From NCBI GenBank assembly GCA_023238725.1, contig CM041538.1:1061182-1125181 (forward strand): 64,000 nucleotides of DNA, given 5' to 3'. The notes below the pieces were generated by a model. It saw nothing but the letters and a program-made list of their open reading frames with translations, made no database searches and had not been told where the DNA came from. A program made the translations under genes and the position numbers. Positions within the stretch are counted from its first letter, which is position 1; each line of letters opens with the position of its first letter. Below, one piece after another: positions 61,301-64,000 of the stretch. This DNA comes from Scortum barcoo (taxonomy: Eukaryota; Chordata; Actinopteri; Centrarchiformes; Terapontidae).

Positions 61301-62739
61301 ACACAGATTAGCTCATTGCTTTTGAGGACTCCAGGATTGGAGGGTTAACCCAACAGAGTAACCAGCCATAAATTTGATTCATAGTGATCATTCCTCTTAC
61401 ATCCTTGTCCAAAGATGCAGGCTATAGTCTCATGGGCCTTAAACTTCTCAGTAATATTGGAACCAGTGGACAAGAACATCAGGCTCTTTGGAGATGTCTT
61501 TGTTCCTTTTATGTTGACAGTGCTTGGCTATGACCACTTGGCTGTTTTCCCCCCCAATCTCTTCAGGCCACTCTCTGCTTTTCCTTTAAATTGCCATGTT
61601 GATCTGAATGCACAGAGAGGTGCAACACAGCAATGTGAGTTATTTTCTCCTTTTAAACTGGCTGCATGAGATTGAAAGACTGATTGCAATTAGCTATTTT
61701 AACTTTTAAAAGATATGAATAAATTTAATTATTCACAGAACTTTTTTTATTTTGTTCCACTGCAAACCCAACAGTGAAATAAAAGATATTTTAGATACGG
61801 CTTCATTCAGACATGACAGAATAGTTATGAAAAGAGACACAATGTTAACATGATAGCTGCAATAGTATACTATGTGAGAGAGCAACGTGAGCTAAATATG
61901 ATAGCAAGGAGGAGGGACATTTTCTCTTTTTCTCACAAGCTGCAATACGGACCCCCTGAGAGGCAAGTGAGAAGTTTCCAGCCTCTTTTTTCCAAATGTT
62001 TCTGTTGTAATATTCATTTTGACTACAAGAGGCTGAATTGCAACACTACTCCATGTAAAGCTTCTCTCAGGTGAGTTTTAAATGAAACTTAAACTTCATA
62101 TAAGGTAAAGAATAAGTCTATTTCCTTTTTCAAGATTTGTTTTTCATTTTGTCATTATTTAATAGAGACACATTTTGAAAATTTGCTTTGTTCCTCTCGT
62201 TTAATCAAGTCAGAATCAATAGACTCAAGGCAAGACACTGAATTTGTCCTGCTTTCTTATTCATCCACATAAAATAATGAGACTGTAATTCAGATTATTA
62301 ATGCTGGTTTTTTAGACCTGATCTGAATTCTCCCAACAACAAGGTGAGATAACTGGTGATCATAGTGAGATTAGAAGATGCATGTCTAACCTTGTGCAGC
62401 AGCTTTCACTTTTATCTGATAGCATTCAGTTCAGACTTGTTTCCCAGTGATTCCTGAGATATAAACCATACTCCCCTTCATTGTTTTCACTAAGTGAAAC
62501 CAAAATCAGATGCCTAACATGAAACTTGAAAGACTGTGACAGTACCTGGGCTTCAGGGAGGGAGACATCCATGATGACCGGCTGGCCGTGAGGCTCCCCA
62601 TTCTCTAGCCTGGAGTAGACTAGCTGGTAGCCTCTGATCTGGCCATGTTGTTTCACAGACAGAGGAGGCTTCCAGGTCACCTTGATGGCAGTGGAGTTGA
62701 GGGCATCTGCCTCCACCTTCCTGGGAGGAGCTCCAGGCA
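3478..62739 (-). CDS. ptprf: LAR-type receptor protein tyrosine phosphatase, PTPRF-like (15 internal exons, partial gene)
   Basis: This is a type I membrane phosphatase. Family members use Ig and fibronectin type III (FN3) ectodomains for adhesion and synapse or axon signalling, and tandem cytoplasmic phosphatase domains that dephosphorylate tyrosine on junctional and cytoskeletal proteins. Fifteen minus-strand exons (listed separately) join with consistent phases into FN3-5 to FN3-8, a furin-type site, one membrane helix, the wedge region and most of D1. Assignment to PTPRF rather than PTPRD or PTPRS rests on LAR-like stretches: GLHKGATYIFKLCAKNRAG in FN3-6, SPSIQSRTM at the end of FN3-7, KDSLLAHSSDPVEMRRLNYQ after the membrane, and LKANDG in the wedge. 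Splice sites are GT-AG except one GC donor. Incoming phase 1 and outgoing phase 2 fit the 2,518 coding nt. The 5' part (Ig, FN3-1 to 4) and 3' part (end of D1, D2, stop) are outside the window. Teleosts have two paralogues (ptprfa, ptprfb); I cannot say which this is. Confidence 0.95.
3794..3913 (-). CDS. ptprf: ptprf exon N: D1 phosphatase core
   Basis: 120 nt, phase 0 at both ends, acceptor tctgtgtgcag and donor gtaagaag. It encodes 40 residues: VKCDQYWPSRGTETYGMIQV then TMLDTVELATYSVRTFALYK. KCDQYWP and the T-x-Y-G-x-I-Q-V-T strand are conserved across LAR-family D1 domains. It joins in frame to exon O, only 161 bp downstream. Confidence 0.96.
5993..6660. mobile_element. Non-autonomous DNA-transposon-like relic with nested insertion
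   Basis: The left end, gtggtggagaaagtact followed by ttttacttcatttttacttc, and the right end, gtaaagtacaggtacctcag, resemble the two ends of a common teleost short-element family, probably hAT-like. The ends are now split by another repeat at 6386-6580. Boundaries are approximate and no target duplication was found. Confidence 0.45.
6386..6580 (+). repeat. Teleost dispersed repeat nested inside another element
   Basis: It starts catccattttctataccgc, then ttatcctgtctcacagggtc, and includes acaccctggactggtcgccg. The family matches 838-1000 and 33194-33501 in its first half. The second half (atatgcagcaaagagccctg onward) does not match the other copies and may be a different repeat. Confidence 0.65.
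7935..8110 (-). CDS. ptprf: ptprf exon M: D1 phosphatase core
   Basis: 176 nt, phase 1 to phase 0, acceptor ttcttctgtgcag and donor gtgagcct. It encodes 58 residues: VPGSDYINANYIDGYRKQNA, YIATQGPLLETLSDFWRMVW and EQRTCTIVMMTRLEEKSR. DYINANYIDGY, the ATQGPL motif and DFWRMVWEQ are standard PTP motifs. PLLET replaces the LAR PLPET, and TCT replaces TAT. Neither is an active-site residue. Confidence 0.97.
8299..8422 (-). CDS. ptprf: ptprf exon L: D1 phosphatase, phosphotyrosine-recognition loop
   Basis: 124 nt, phase 0 to phase 1, acceptor ccttgtgtgtcag and donor gtgagagat. It encodes 41 residues beginning [20 protein letters not shown] and including KNRYANVIAYDHSRVIL. KNRY is the phosphotyrosine-recognition loop motif of classical PTPs, and its tyrosine packs against the substrate ring. 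The intron just upstream carries a duplicated 15-nt pyrimidine-rich block (8450-8479). Confidence 0.97.
8450..8479. repeat. 15-bp tandem duplication upstream of exon L acceptor
   Basis: gggatatacagaggt occurs twice in direct succession. On the sense (minus) strand this is acctctgtatatccc repeated, 28-57 nt before the first base of exon L, within the pyrimidine-rich region of the acceptor. Confidence 0.9.
10643..10730 (+). repeat. Possible dispersed repeat (copy 1)
   Basis: It shares acaacttgggttttatt and a looser downstream match (tcatgataacactgta against ttatgataatactgtg) with 49572-49660. The family was not identified and the match is degraded. Confidence 0.35.
10950..11497 (+). mobile_element. 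LINE (L2-like) 3' fragment: RT tail plus 3' UTR
   Basis: It encodes AQQKLFFLRKLKRAGLSPQL followed by LTNFYRATIESILCLSAAVW, a sequence typical of the C-terminal part of L2-type LINE reverse transcriptases. After a stop and a frame change it encodes KGKRYRNIKTKTSRLKNSFF. A C-rich stretch, a 3' UTR and a tail acaataaagattcttgattct-like end follow. It is 5' truncated, with a nonsense codon, a frameshift and probably an internal deletion. The 3' UTR block 11363-11423 reappears at 34964-35023 on the minus strand. Confidence 0.75.
12660..12728 (+). mobile_element. LINE-type 3' tail
   Basis: The segment gacaaatttccccccgggta followed by taaatagagtattctgattc resembles the conserved 3' end of fish LINE families that end in aatttccc...aataaagtat plus a short repeated tail. 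Only the terminal segment is recognisable. Confidence 0.5.
15590..15720 (+). repeat. Partial copy of the 27.8/60.1 kb repeat family
   Basis: It carries aaaacaaccagtcagag and tcagtcactgctcctg in the same order and orientation as the copies at 27770-28110 and 60127-60460. It is more diverged and truncated. Confidence 0.5.
16741..16782. repeat. Triplet microsatellite (TAC)n/(TAA)n
   Basis: Runs of TAC and ACT units pass into TAA units. The tract is intronic, about 215 bp past the exon K donor. Confidence 0.95.
16997..17094 (-). CDS. ptprf: ptprf exon K: wedge segment before D1
   Basis: 98 nt, phase 1 to phase 0, acceptor actctcattgcag and donor gtaacttt. It encodes 32 full residues, MREHPPIAICDLADHIETLK then ANDGLRFSQEYE. 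This is the helix-turn-helix wedge and the first helix leading into D1 of receptor PTPs. Human LAR reads IPITDLADNIERLKANDGLKF here, so the core is preserved with an I-to-A and a T-to-C change. Confidence 0.96.
17095..20073 (-). other. ptprf intron between exons J and K (GC-AG type)
   Basis: Intron of about 3.0 kb that begins GCAAGG on the sense strand and ends cattgcag. No repeats or exons were recognised inside it. It is the only intron in the reconstructed gene without a GT donor. Confidence 0.85.
20074..20183 (-). CDS. ptprf: ptprf exon J: cytoplasmic juxtamembrane region, GC donor
   Basis: 110 nt, phase 2 to phase 1, acceptor ctgctttccaccag. It encodes 36 residues after the split arginine: KRTSPAKDEHMVG then VKDSLLAHSSDPVEMRRLNY and QTQ. 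SLLAHSSDPVEMRRLNYQT is a PTPRF hallmark. The exon must end after ACAAG because the next exon supplies GG to complete glycine (TQ-G-MREHPP, human TPG-MRDHPP). The intron therefore begins GCAAGG, a GC-AG intron with an otherwise strong 5' splice site. No GT at this boundary would preserve the frame and the homology. Confidence 0.94.
21040..21067. repeat. Perfect 13-bp inverted repeat
   Basis: TATTTATCTTGTG and its exact reverse complement are separated by TG. A second, related tatcttgt lies just to the left. It could be a chance or replication-slippage product; no element boundary was found. Confidence 0.85.
22163..22212. repeat. (TAA)n microsatellite
   Basis: About 16 uninterrupted TAA/ATA units. 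It explains the polyasparagine run in an open frame here, which is not a gene. Confidence 0.97.
22985..23440 (+). mobile_element. Possible LTR or LTR-like relic
   Basis: A pyrimidine-rich block has cctgttttattttgaaatc near its left side, tcacctgcccctgattag in the middle and cagg-actgttaca at its right end. This resembles the long terminal repeats of abundant fish retroelements. No second LTR, coding region or target duplication was identified. Confidence 0.35.
24625..24700 (+). repeat. Short partial copy of the 27.8/60.1 kb repeat family
   Basis: It shares taggtaactta and gagacagataatct in the same order and spacing as the left part of the full copies. The remainder of the element is absent. 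Confidence 0.45.
25840..25926. repeat. (ACT)n/(TAA)n microsatellite next to the transmembrane exon
   Basis: ACT units pass into about 20 TAA units with one short break. On the sense strand this is an (ATT)n run beginning about 26 nt after the exon I donor. Confidence 0.96.
25952..26115 (-). CDS. ptprf: ptprf exon I: transmembrane segment
   Basis: 164 nt, phase 0 to phase 2. The acceptor is tttgcag (with a second AG three bases on) and the donor AG|gtgagaca. It encodes 54 residues: an extracellular stub QRTCAASSFSEPIMVKLHSG, then MTRQTEDPE, then the membrane helix MLWVMGPVLAVILIIIIVVA ILLF and the stop-transfer basic residues KR (completed in the next exon). The helix is nearly identical to LAR and related receptors. 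Skipping this exon would shift the frame. An unpaired cysteine in the stub (RTCAASS) differs from the human sequence as I recall it. A (CA)n repeat lies 95-125 nt before the acceptor and a (TAA)n tract begins about 26 nt past the donor. Confidence 0.96.
26210..26239. repeat. (CA)n microsatellite upstream of the transmembrane exon
   Basis: About 15 CA units. On the sense strand it is (TG)n, ending about 95 nt before the exon I acceptor. Confidence 0.97.
27770..28110 (+). repeat. Unnamed dispersed repeat, full copy 1
   Basis: It aligns by eye with 60127-60460 over about 330 bp in direct orientation. Shared blocks include catgagacagataatctgtg, ataaaatcagactcctctgg, ctccacctgctgcctct, and a block running from ccaccacacctgaatc to agagcagagtatctgatgg. 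There is no coding potential. It is probably a SINE or non-autonomous DNA element; the ends are not defined by a target duplication. Confidence 0.8.
29994..30024. repeat. Short tandem duplication
   Basis: acctgtcaggt occurs twice, separated by ta. It is a 14-bp-period duplication with no apparent function. Confidence 0.8.
30760..31020. repeat. Pyrimidine-rich tract
   Basis: Long C/T-rich stretch (for example ccacctccccctctctctcc) that opens several overlapping reading frames on the plus strand. Those frames are low-complexity serine/proline/leucine strings and are not called as genes. Confidence 0.7.
31910..32135 (+). mobile_element. LINE (L2-like) fragment between endonuclease and RT
   Basis: One frame reads RDKVESNYQGSNPRSRQRTI then TDYKRETSNAETMSAPLPGE and INTFYTHFA. 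This resembles the linker (Q-x-I-T-D-Y-K ... L-N-x-F-Y-x-R-F) just before the reverse transcriptase in L2-type fish LINEs. It is a short relic with no intact frame either side, plausibly the same family as 10950-11497 and 34964-35805. Confidence 0.6.
33181..33193. repeat. Target-site duplication, left
   Basis: CATAGTTTTATGC, identical to 33502-33514; it flanks the repeat at 33194-33501. Confidence 0.88.
33194..33501 (+). mobile_element. Teleost dispersed repeat with 13-bp target-site duplication
   Basis: The element runs from catccattatctatacctg to cactgtgccg and includes aggggcaatttagagtcag, gcatgtctttggattgtggg and ttgaacccagaaccctctaa. These blocks are characteristic of a very common fish repeat. 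It is flanked by perfect direct repeats CATAGTTTTATGC (33181-33193 and 33502-33514). The duplication length suits LINE-type endonuclease insertion, but there is no A-rich tail. There is no protein-coding capacity. Confidence 0.88.
33502..33514. repeat. Target-site duplication, right
   Basis: CATAGTTTTATGC, identical to 33181-33193. Confidence 0.88.
34253..34465 (-). CDS. ptprf: ptprf exon H: furin-type cleavage region
   Basis: 213 nt, phase 0 at both ends, acceptor tgttcttctggcag and donor gtgagtgacc. It encodes 71 residues starting LLEADAEISLQRKRRQSQDF and ending VLADLTDNES. QRKRRQ is a furin-type basic site at the position where human LAR has RRRRR, the site where the precursor is cut into non-covalently associated subunits. 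Downstream blocks PYIAAKLDTLPEIFTLGDEK and YNGYYNKPL match LAR closely. Confidence 0.96.
34964..35805 (-). mobile_element. Internally deleted LINE (L2-like): 5' end, endonuclease relic and 3' UTR
   Basis: Read on the minus strand, it begins near 35800 with a CpG-rich leader and an ATGGCGGCG start. It then passes through KRGKRGGLRARLQANPYRPA and endonuclease-like pieces in shifting frames to AAVIVAGDFNHVELKAVFPK FHQ, a LINE endonuclease motif. Directly after a C9 run the sequence becomes the LINE 3' UTR: 35023 to 34964 matches 11363-11423 with about one base difference in 60. The reverse transcriptase is absent. Frameshifts and stops mean it is not functional. CpG density is far above the surrounding intron. 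Confidence 0.78.
36128..36320 (+). mobile_element. Tc1-like transposase relic (C-terminal part)
   Basis: One frame reads DEALTSTKSNTFGKTWKANC then DLITQHLCDLTNAVVAKWEQ and IPAARVQNVVGS. The DLTNA-x-V-A-x-W-x-Q-I-P-A-A-R-x-Q-x-L-V pattern is typical of the C-terminus of fish Tc1-family transposases. Another frame retains the PQPNPTLL remnant of the D-L-N-P-I-E region. It is a frameshifted fragment without inverted repeats. Confidence 0.7.
36540..36621 (-). CDS. ptprf: ptprf exon G: extracellular membrane-proximal segment (82 nt)
   Basis: 82 nt, phase 2 to phase 0, acceptor gtttgatacag and donor gtcagtgg. After the split arginine it encodes 27 residues, WYYIVVVPVTPASLRRWENP then EDMDIHE. It corresponds to human WFYIVVVPI... 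ELELDE but is about four residues shorter. The frame is open only across the exon, so it was found by homology and by the phase requirement between exons F and H. A (TA)n repeat lies 38-63 nt upstream of the acceptor on the sense strand. Confidence 0.92.
36659..36684. repeat. (TA)n microsatellite near exon G acceptor
   Basis: About 13 TA units, 38-63 nt upstream of the first base of exon G on the sense strand, in the likely branch-point interval. Confidence 0.95.
37280..37341. repeat. (GATA)n microsatellite
   Basis: About 15 GATA units. It abuts a LINE-type 3' tail at 37350-37387 and probably derives from its repeated tail. Confidence 0.97.
37350..37387 (-). mobile_element. LINE-type 3' terminus
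   Basis: On the minus strand it reads gtaatttcccagcttgggat then taataaagtatatatc. This is the conserved 3' end of a fish LINE family whose tail is a tetranucleotide repeat. The (TATC)n run follows directly. No upstream body of the element is recognisable. Confidence 0.65.
37865..38121 (-). CDS. ptprf: ptprf exon F: rest of FN3-8 and following linker
   Basis: 257 nt, phase 0 to phase 2, acceptor tttctgctttcag and donor AG|gtatgtg. It encodes 85 residues from ILYNQQSVEVQGNLKRKLIT through LQPDTDYSFVLMSRGNSAGG and VSIRTAPDLLKIKP to PRVPAGVPV. It completes FN3-8 and enters the membrane-proximal extracellular region. Human LAR has nearly the same YSFVLMNRGSSAGGLQHLVSIRTAPDLL stretch broken by only a few changes. 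The final AG joins the A of the next exon to give arginine. Confidence 0.96.
38122..39190 (-). other. ptprf intron between exons E and F
   Basis: Intron of about 1.1 kb of AT-rich sequence. No repeats, exons or other features were recognised. Confidence 0.85.
39191..39288 (-). CDS. ptprf: ptprf exon E: start of FN3-8
   Basis: 98 nt, phase 1 to phase 0, acceptor ccttcag and donor gtaagccc. It encodes 32 full residues, FTKNFGVKAVTKTSVLLTWE followed by VPETYKSQVPLK. The FN3 B/C-strand signature TSVLLTWEVPETYKS matches human LAR (TSVLLSWEVPDSYKS). The next exon continues with ILYN. Confidence 0.96.
39289..41075 (-). other. ptprf intron between exons D and E
   Basis: Intron of about 1.8 kb. It has a small tandem repeat cluster at 39788-39830 and otherwise nothing recognisable. 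Confidence 0.85.
39788..39830. repeat. Short minisatellite-like cluster
   Basis: agcaggttata and variants occur three times within about 43 bp. Confidence 0.8.
41076..41657 (-). CDS. ptprf: ptprf exon D: FN3-6 and FN3-7 together
   Basis: This is the largest exon in the window at 582 nt, phase 1 to phase 1, with acceptor tgtcttccag and donor gtgagaac. It encodes 193 complete residues in two consecutive FN3 domains. FN3-6 runs from PSKPTMIISTT through TALIQWQPP and GLHKGATYIFKLCAKNRAG. FN3-7 runs from PQNISVVGLTATSTKLAWDPP through DLQPDTTYDIRVQAFTSKGG to SPSIQSRTM. Sequons are visible at NIS and at two adjacent sites, NKT and NST, after RDINSQH. Because it is phase-symmetrical, skipping would remove exactly two domains in frame. 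The open frame on the opposite strand (41062-41691) is an antisense shadow. Confidence 0.97.
41658..42657 (-). other. ptprf intron between exons C and D
   Basis: Intron of exactly 1.0 kb. No repeats or exons were recognised. Confidence 0.85.
42658..42775 (-). CDS. ptprf: ptprf exon C: second half of FN3-5
   Basis: 118 nt, phase 0 to phase 1. The acceptor is ctatcacacag and the donor gtgtgtac. It encodes 39 residues starting EAIITGLLPETTYSVTVAAY and ending VTTTGA, the FN3 E-to-G strand region with the usual L-P-x-T-x-Y motif. The segment YTTKGDGARSKAKLVTTTGA is very close to human LAR. The last base (G) joins TG of the next exon to give valine. Confidence 0.96.
45155..45245 (+). repeat. Teleost dispersed repeat fragment
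   Basis: Degraded 5' part of the 33194-33501 family: cccatccattatcattatcc, then acttatcctctgcagggttg and gtctggagcctggccctg. Confidence 0.55.
47167..47196. repeat. Short tandem repeat
   Basis: tctgatgta occurs about three times in tandem. Confidence 0.85.
48150..48410 (+). repeat. Teleost dispersed repeat, diverged copy
   Basis: It contains tccattatctgtatccatcc, acctgtatgtctttagactg, gcacagggagactccacaca and tttgaacccagaaccctctt in the same order as the 33194-33501 copy, with internal deletions. Its end is gaggcgacagagctaac. Confidence 0.75.
48602..48855. mobile_element. Tc1/mariner-type MITE with 54-bp inverted repeats
   Basis: The element is 254 bp long. Both ends start TACACA(T/C)GTGGACAAAAT and continue through aaagaaagaaaaac(t/c)cac when read inwards, with about 5 mismatches in 54 positions. 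Both termini are TA, as expected for Tc1/mariner insertion. It has no coding capacity. The end sequence resembles a Tc1-like family common in fish, from memory. Confidence 0.88.
49572..49660 (+). repeat. Possible dispersed repeat (copy 2)
   Basis: Degraded match to 10643-10730 anchored on acaacttgggttttatt. Confidence 0.35.
50865..50891 (-). CDS. ptprf: ptprf 27-nt microexon in FN3-5 (LASE-c-like cassette)
   Basis: Nine codons, WTDEESTDY, lie between a pyrimidine-rich acceptor (tttgtccttttcag) and a strong donor (gtgagtag). Both ends are phase 0, so the exon can be included or skipped without changing frame. It sits in order between exon A (ending EAQ) and exon C (starting EAIITGL). Human PTPRF has WRPEESEDY at the same point, and PTPRD has a similar W-rich insert. 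In mammalian LAR this cassette is alternatively spliced (called LASE-c in rat work), and its inclusion is reported to change ligand binding by FN3-5. The flanking introns are long (about 11.7 and 8.1 kb), as is usual for regulated microexons. The exon is too short for ordinary ORF finding and was located by peptide homology plus splice signals. Confidence 0.93.
52086..52190 (+). mobile_element. Tc1-like transposase relic
   Basis: One frame reads CGGHFAVMVWVQ, resembling the G-x-S-V-M-V-W-G catalytic-domain motif of Tc1 transposases. About 18 codons later comes DEDENDVNRTLFGVS, where DENDVN recurs in fish Tc1 copies before the S-P-D-L-N-P-I-E motif. It is very short and degraded. Confidence 0.45.
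55949..55980. repeat. Perfect 13-bp stem, 6-nt loop hairpin
   Basis: TTTACCTTTAGTG and its exact reverse complement are separated by ttgttg. There is no flanking evidence for a larger element. Confidence 0.88.
60127..60460 (+). repeat. Unnamed dispersed repeat, full copy 2
   Basis: Direct-orientation match to 27770-28110: catgagacagataatctgtg, ataaaatcagactcctctgg, ctccacctgctgcctct and aaaacaaccaatcagagcag are all shared, with small indels. It ends with gatgaagaaaagaataaaac, matching atgaagaagaataaaatg in copy 1. Confidence 0.8.
60797..61100 (+). mobile_element. L1-like LINE endonuclease relic
   Basis: ILILGGDLNNIF resembles the GGDFN motif of LINE endonucleases. About 30 residues later, VISHHTAVTCEMAPSIKNTV resembles the S-D-H-A-x-V end of the same domain, and a W-R-M-N-like segment follows after a frame change. 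Much of the intervening domain is missing and stops are present. Confidence 0.5.
61120..61200. repeat. Imperfect (TTA)n/(TGA) microsatellite
   Basis: TTA units are interrupted by TGA and CCT variants over about 80 bp. Confidence 0.92.
62546..62739 (-). CDS. ptprf: ptprf exon A: first half of FN3-5
   Basis: The exon has 194 nt, begins in phase 1 after ctacag and ends in phase 0 before gtactg. It encodes 64 full residues starting PGAPPRKVEADALNSTAIKV and ending SLPEAQ. It carries the FN3 core tryptophan (VTWKPP) and the strand-C segment HGQIRGYQLVYSRLENGEP, which is close to human LAR FN3-5. An N-glycosylation sequon NST is present. The domain is completed by the exon at 42658-42775, with or without the 9-residue microexon at 50865-50891 between them. 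The preceding exon was not found in the 1.26 kb between here and the window end. Confidence 0.96.
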
Positions 62740-64000
62740 CTGTAGCATAACACAGTACACAACTTTAACTTCCAATCTTGAGGGAAAACTGAATGTTTCT
62801 TTTGTGGTATCTGCATTTGCCTTTTGGTTACAACTGCCATTCACTCACACTGCCACAGAAAGCTGTCAGATTCCGGCTCTGCTGTTCTGATTGAGAATTA
62901 TAGTCTGATTATCACCTGATCCTTCCTGAATAATTTTCAATATTTAGCTACGTTTGACAGTTGAACAGCTCTGCAAAGGAAAAAACAAGCTTACATAATA
63001 GTTTCCTGTGAGGTTTTGTATAGTGTCCTAGACTATTTTAGGAAATTTTGGACAGATTTAAAGAGACCCTCTTCATCTCCAGCATAAACTGCTCATTGAT
63101 GCACACAGTCAGTGTGGATATCTTTCAGTGAAACCACTTCCTTCTTTTTTTTTGGCCCCCTCCTGGTTCACCTGCTGGCAGCATCTTGTGTTAGGAAATG
63201 GTTCCATTGATTTTATAAGAGTTACAGACAACAAAGGATCAGAAAAGGATCTGGCTTTAACCAGCCAATACCAGTCAGCAAAAGATCTCATTAACCCTGC
63301 TCATGGATGGGACTCAGCAGACTGTGAAGGTTGGTACTTTAGTTTTACTCCCAATTTAGAGATTACTGATAAATAAGTTTGTTAATATTGTCCTTTTGCA
63401 ATCCAATCCACCTTAGCTATGATGGATATGGTACATTTATTCTACATTAAACACTATCAATATGACCCTCTTATGAGTTCTTATGCTTCTATACTGTTTT
63501 GCATTAAAAGGTTAAGACATGGAGAGGAAAGTGTAAAGAAGCTCAGCAGCAAAGCATTACCCAGCACAGCAGGCCAAAAAAAGCTCATTTATGCTAATTT
63601 GATGTCAGCACTATGCATGTTAGACTACTTAAAATCATTTAACCTCATATAGTACGACTTCAGCCTTTGAAGGAAAAATGTCAATAAACCTCTGTGTTAC
63701 AGCAAACTACAAATCCACAGTCTTTGCATTGTGGAAGAAGAAAAAAAGACCAGGAAACAGACAACAGATTCCCTCAGCAGAAACAACTCTGCCATGGATT
63801 AAAATGAGCTCTAGTCAACAGGAAATATTAGTAACCTCTTGATGTTCAGTGGTGCTCTAGCCACTTTGGTTGTTTCCCCCTTTTCACTTAGCCACTTCAT
63901 CTTAGGTAACACTATCACCAGACAAGAACATTAGCAATGGATGATTCTGCCTGAATTACCTTCAATGACAAGGAAATTCAATTTCTCGCTTTCTACACTG
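62740..64000 (-). other. ptprf intron upstream of exon A (partial)
   Basis: At least 1.26 kb of intron. No FN3-4 exon was recognised, and no repeats stand out. A donor-like AAG|gtaatt on the minus strand at about 63959 is not supported as an exon end. Confidence 0.75.

Larger units (their letters stand above)
50892..62545 (-). other. ptprf intron between exon A and the microexon
   Basis: Largest intron in the window, about 11.7 kb. It contains a Tc1-like relic (52086-52190), a perfect hairpin (55949-55980), the second full copy of the unnamed repeat (60127-60460), an L1-like endonuclease relic (60797-61100) and a (TTA)n region (61120-61200). No additional exon was recognised; 53000-55000 shows no recognisable repeats. 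Confidence 0.8.

Noticed and set aside
63959..64000. Possible further upstream exon end with an AAG|gtaatt donor on the minus strand
   Set aside because: The peptide (SVESEKLNFLVIE) does not resemble the end of LAR FN3-4 (expected T-D-E-D type), although the phase could fit; not enough sequence to support it.

Overview
The window is vertebrate, almost certainly teleost, genomic DNA. It is AT-rich, with short exons bounded by GT/AG signals separated by kilobase introns, and the introns carry fish-type dispersed repeats, LINE, Tc1-like and microsatellite debris. No prokaryotic features are present.

One gene is recognisable: the middle part of a LAR-family receptor protein tyrosine phosphatase, best matched to PTPRF (LAR), on the minus strand from about 62.7 kb down to 3.5 kb. 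I reconstructed 15 coding exons with consistent phases (2,518 coding nt, about 839 codons). In transcription order they are: FN3-5 first half (62546-62739); a 27-nt microexon (50865-50891); FN3-5 second half (42658-42775); FN3-6 plus FN3-7 in one exon (41076-41657); FN3-8 (39191-39288 and 37865-38121); the extracellular juxtamembrane region with a furin-type RKRR site (36540-36621 and 34253-34465); the transmembrane exon (25952-26115); the cytoplasmic wedge region (20074-20183 and 16997-17094); and the D1 phosphatase domain (8299-8422, 7935-8110, 3794-3913, 3478-3632). The last exon stops inside the HCSAGVGRTG active-site signature. The upstream Ig and FN3-1 to FN3-4 exons lie beyond position 64000; the rest of D1, D2 and the 3' end lie before position 1. 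The sequence alone does not tell whether this is the teleost ptprfa or ptprfb copy.

The introns hold the rest. The clearest items are: a 308-bp teleost repeat with a perfect 13-bp target-site duplication (33181-33514); a Tc1-type MITE with 54-bp inverted ends (48602-48855); a LINE family seen as a 3' end (10950-11497), a central fragment (31910-32135) and an internally deleted copy (34964-35805, minus); two direct copies of an unnamed ~330-bp repeat 32 kb apart (27770-28110, 60127-60460) plus partial copies; Tc1-like transposase relics; and many microsatellites, some very close to splice sites. I saw no second protein-coding gene, tRNA, rRNA or CRISPR array, and no evidence of a wholly new biological system. 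The most interesting biology is in the splicing architecture of the LAR gene: the microexon, a GC donor, a NAGNAG acceptor, and microsatellites flanking the transmembrane exon.

Comparisons with human PTPRF, PTPRD and PTPRS are from memory, not from an alignment run here.
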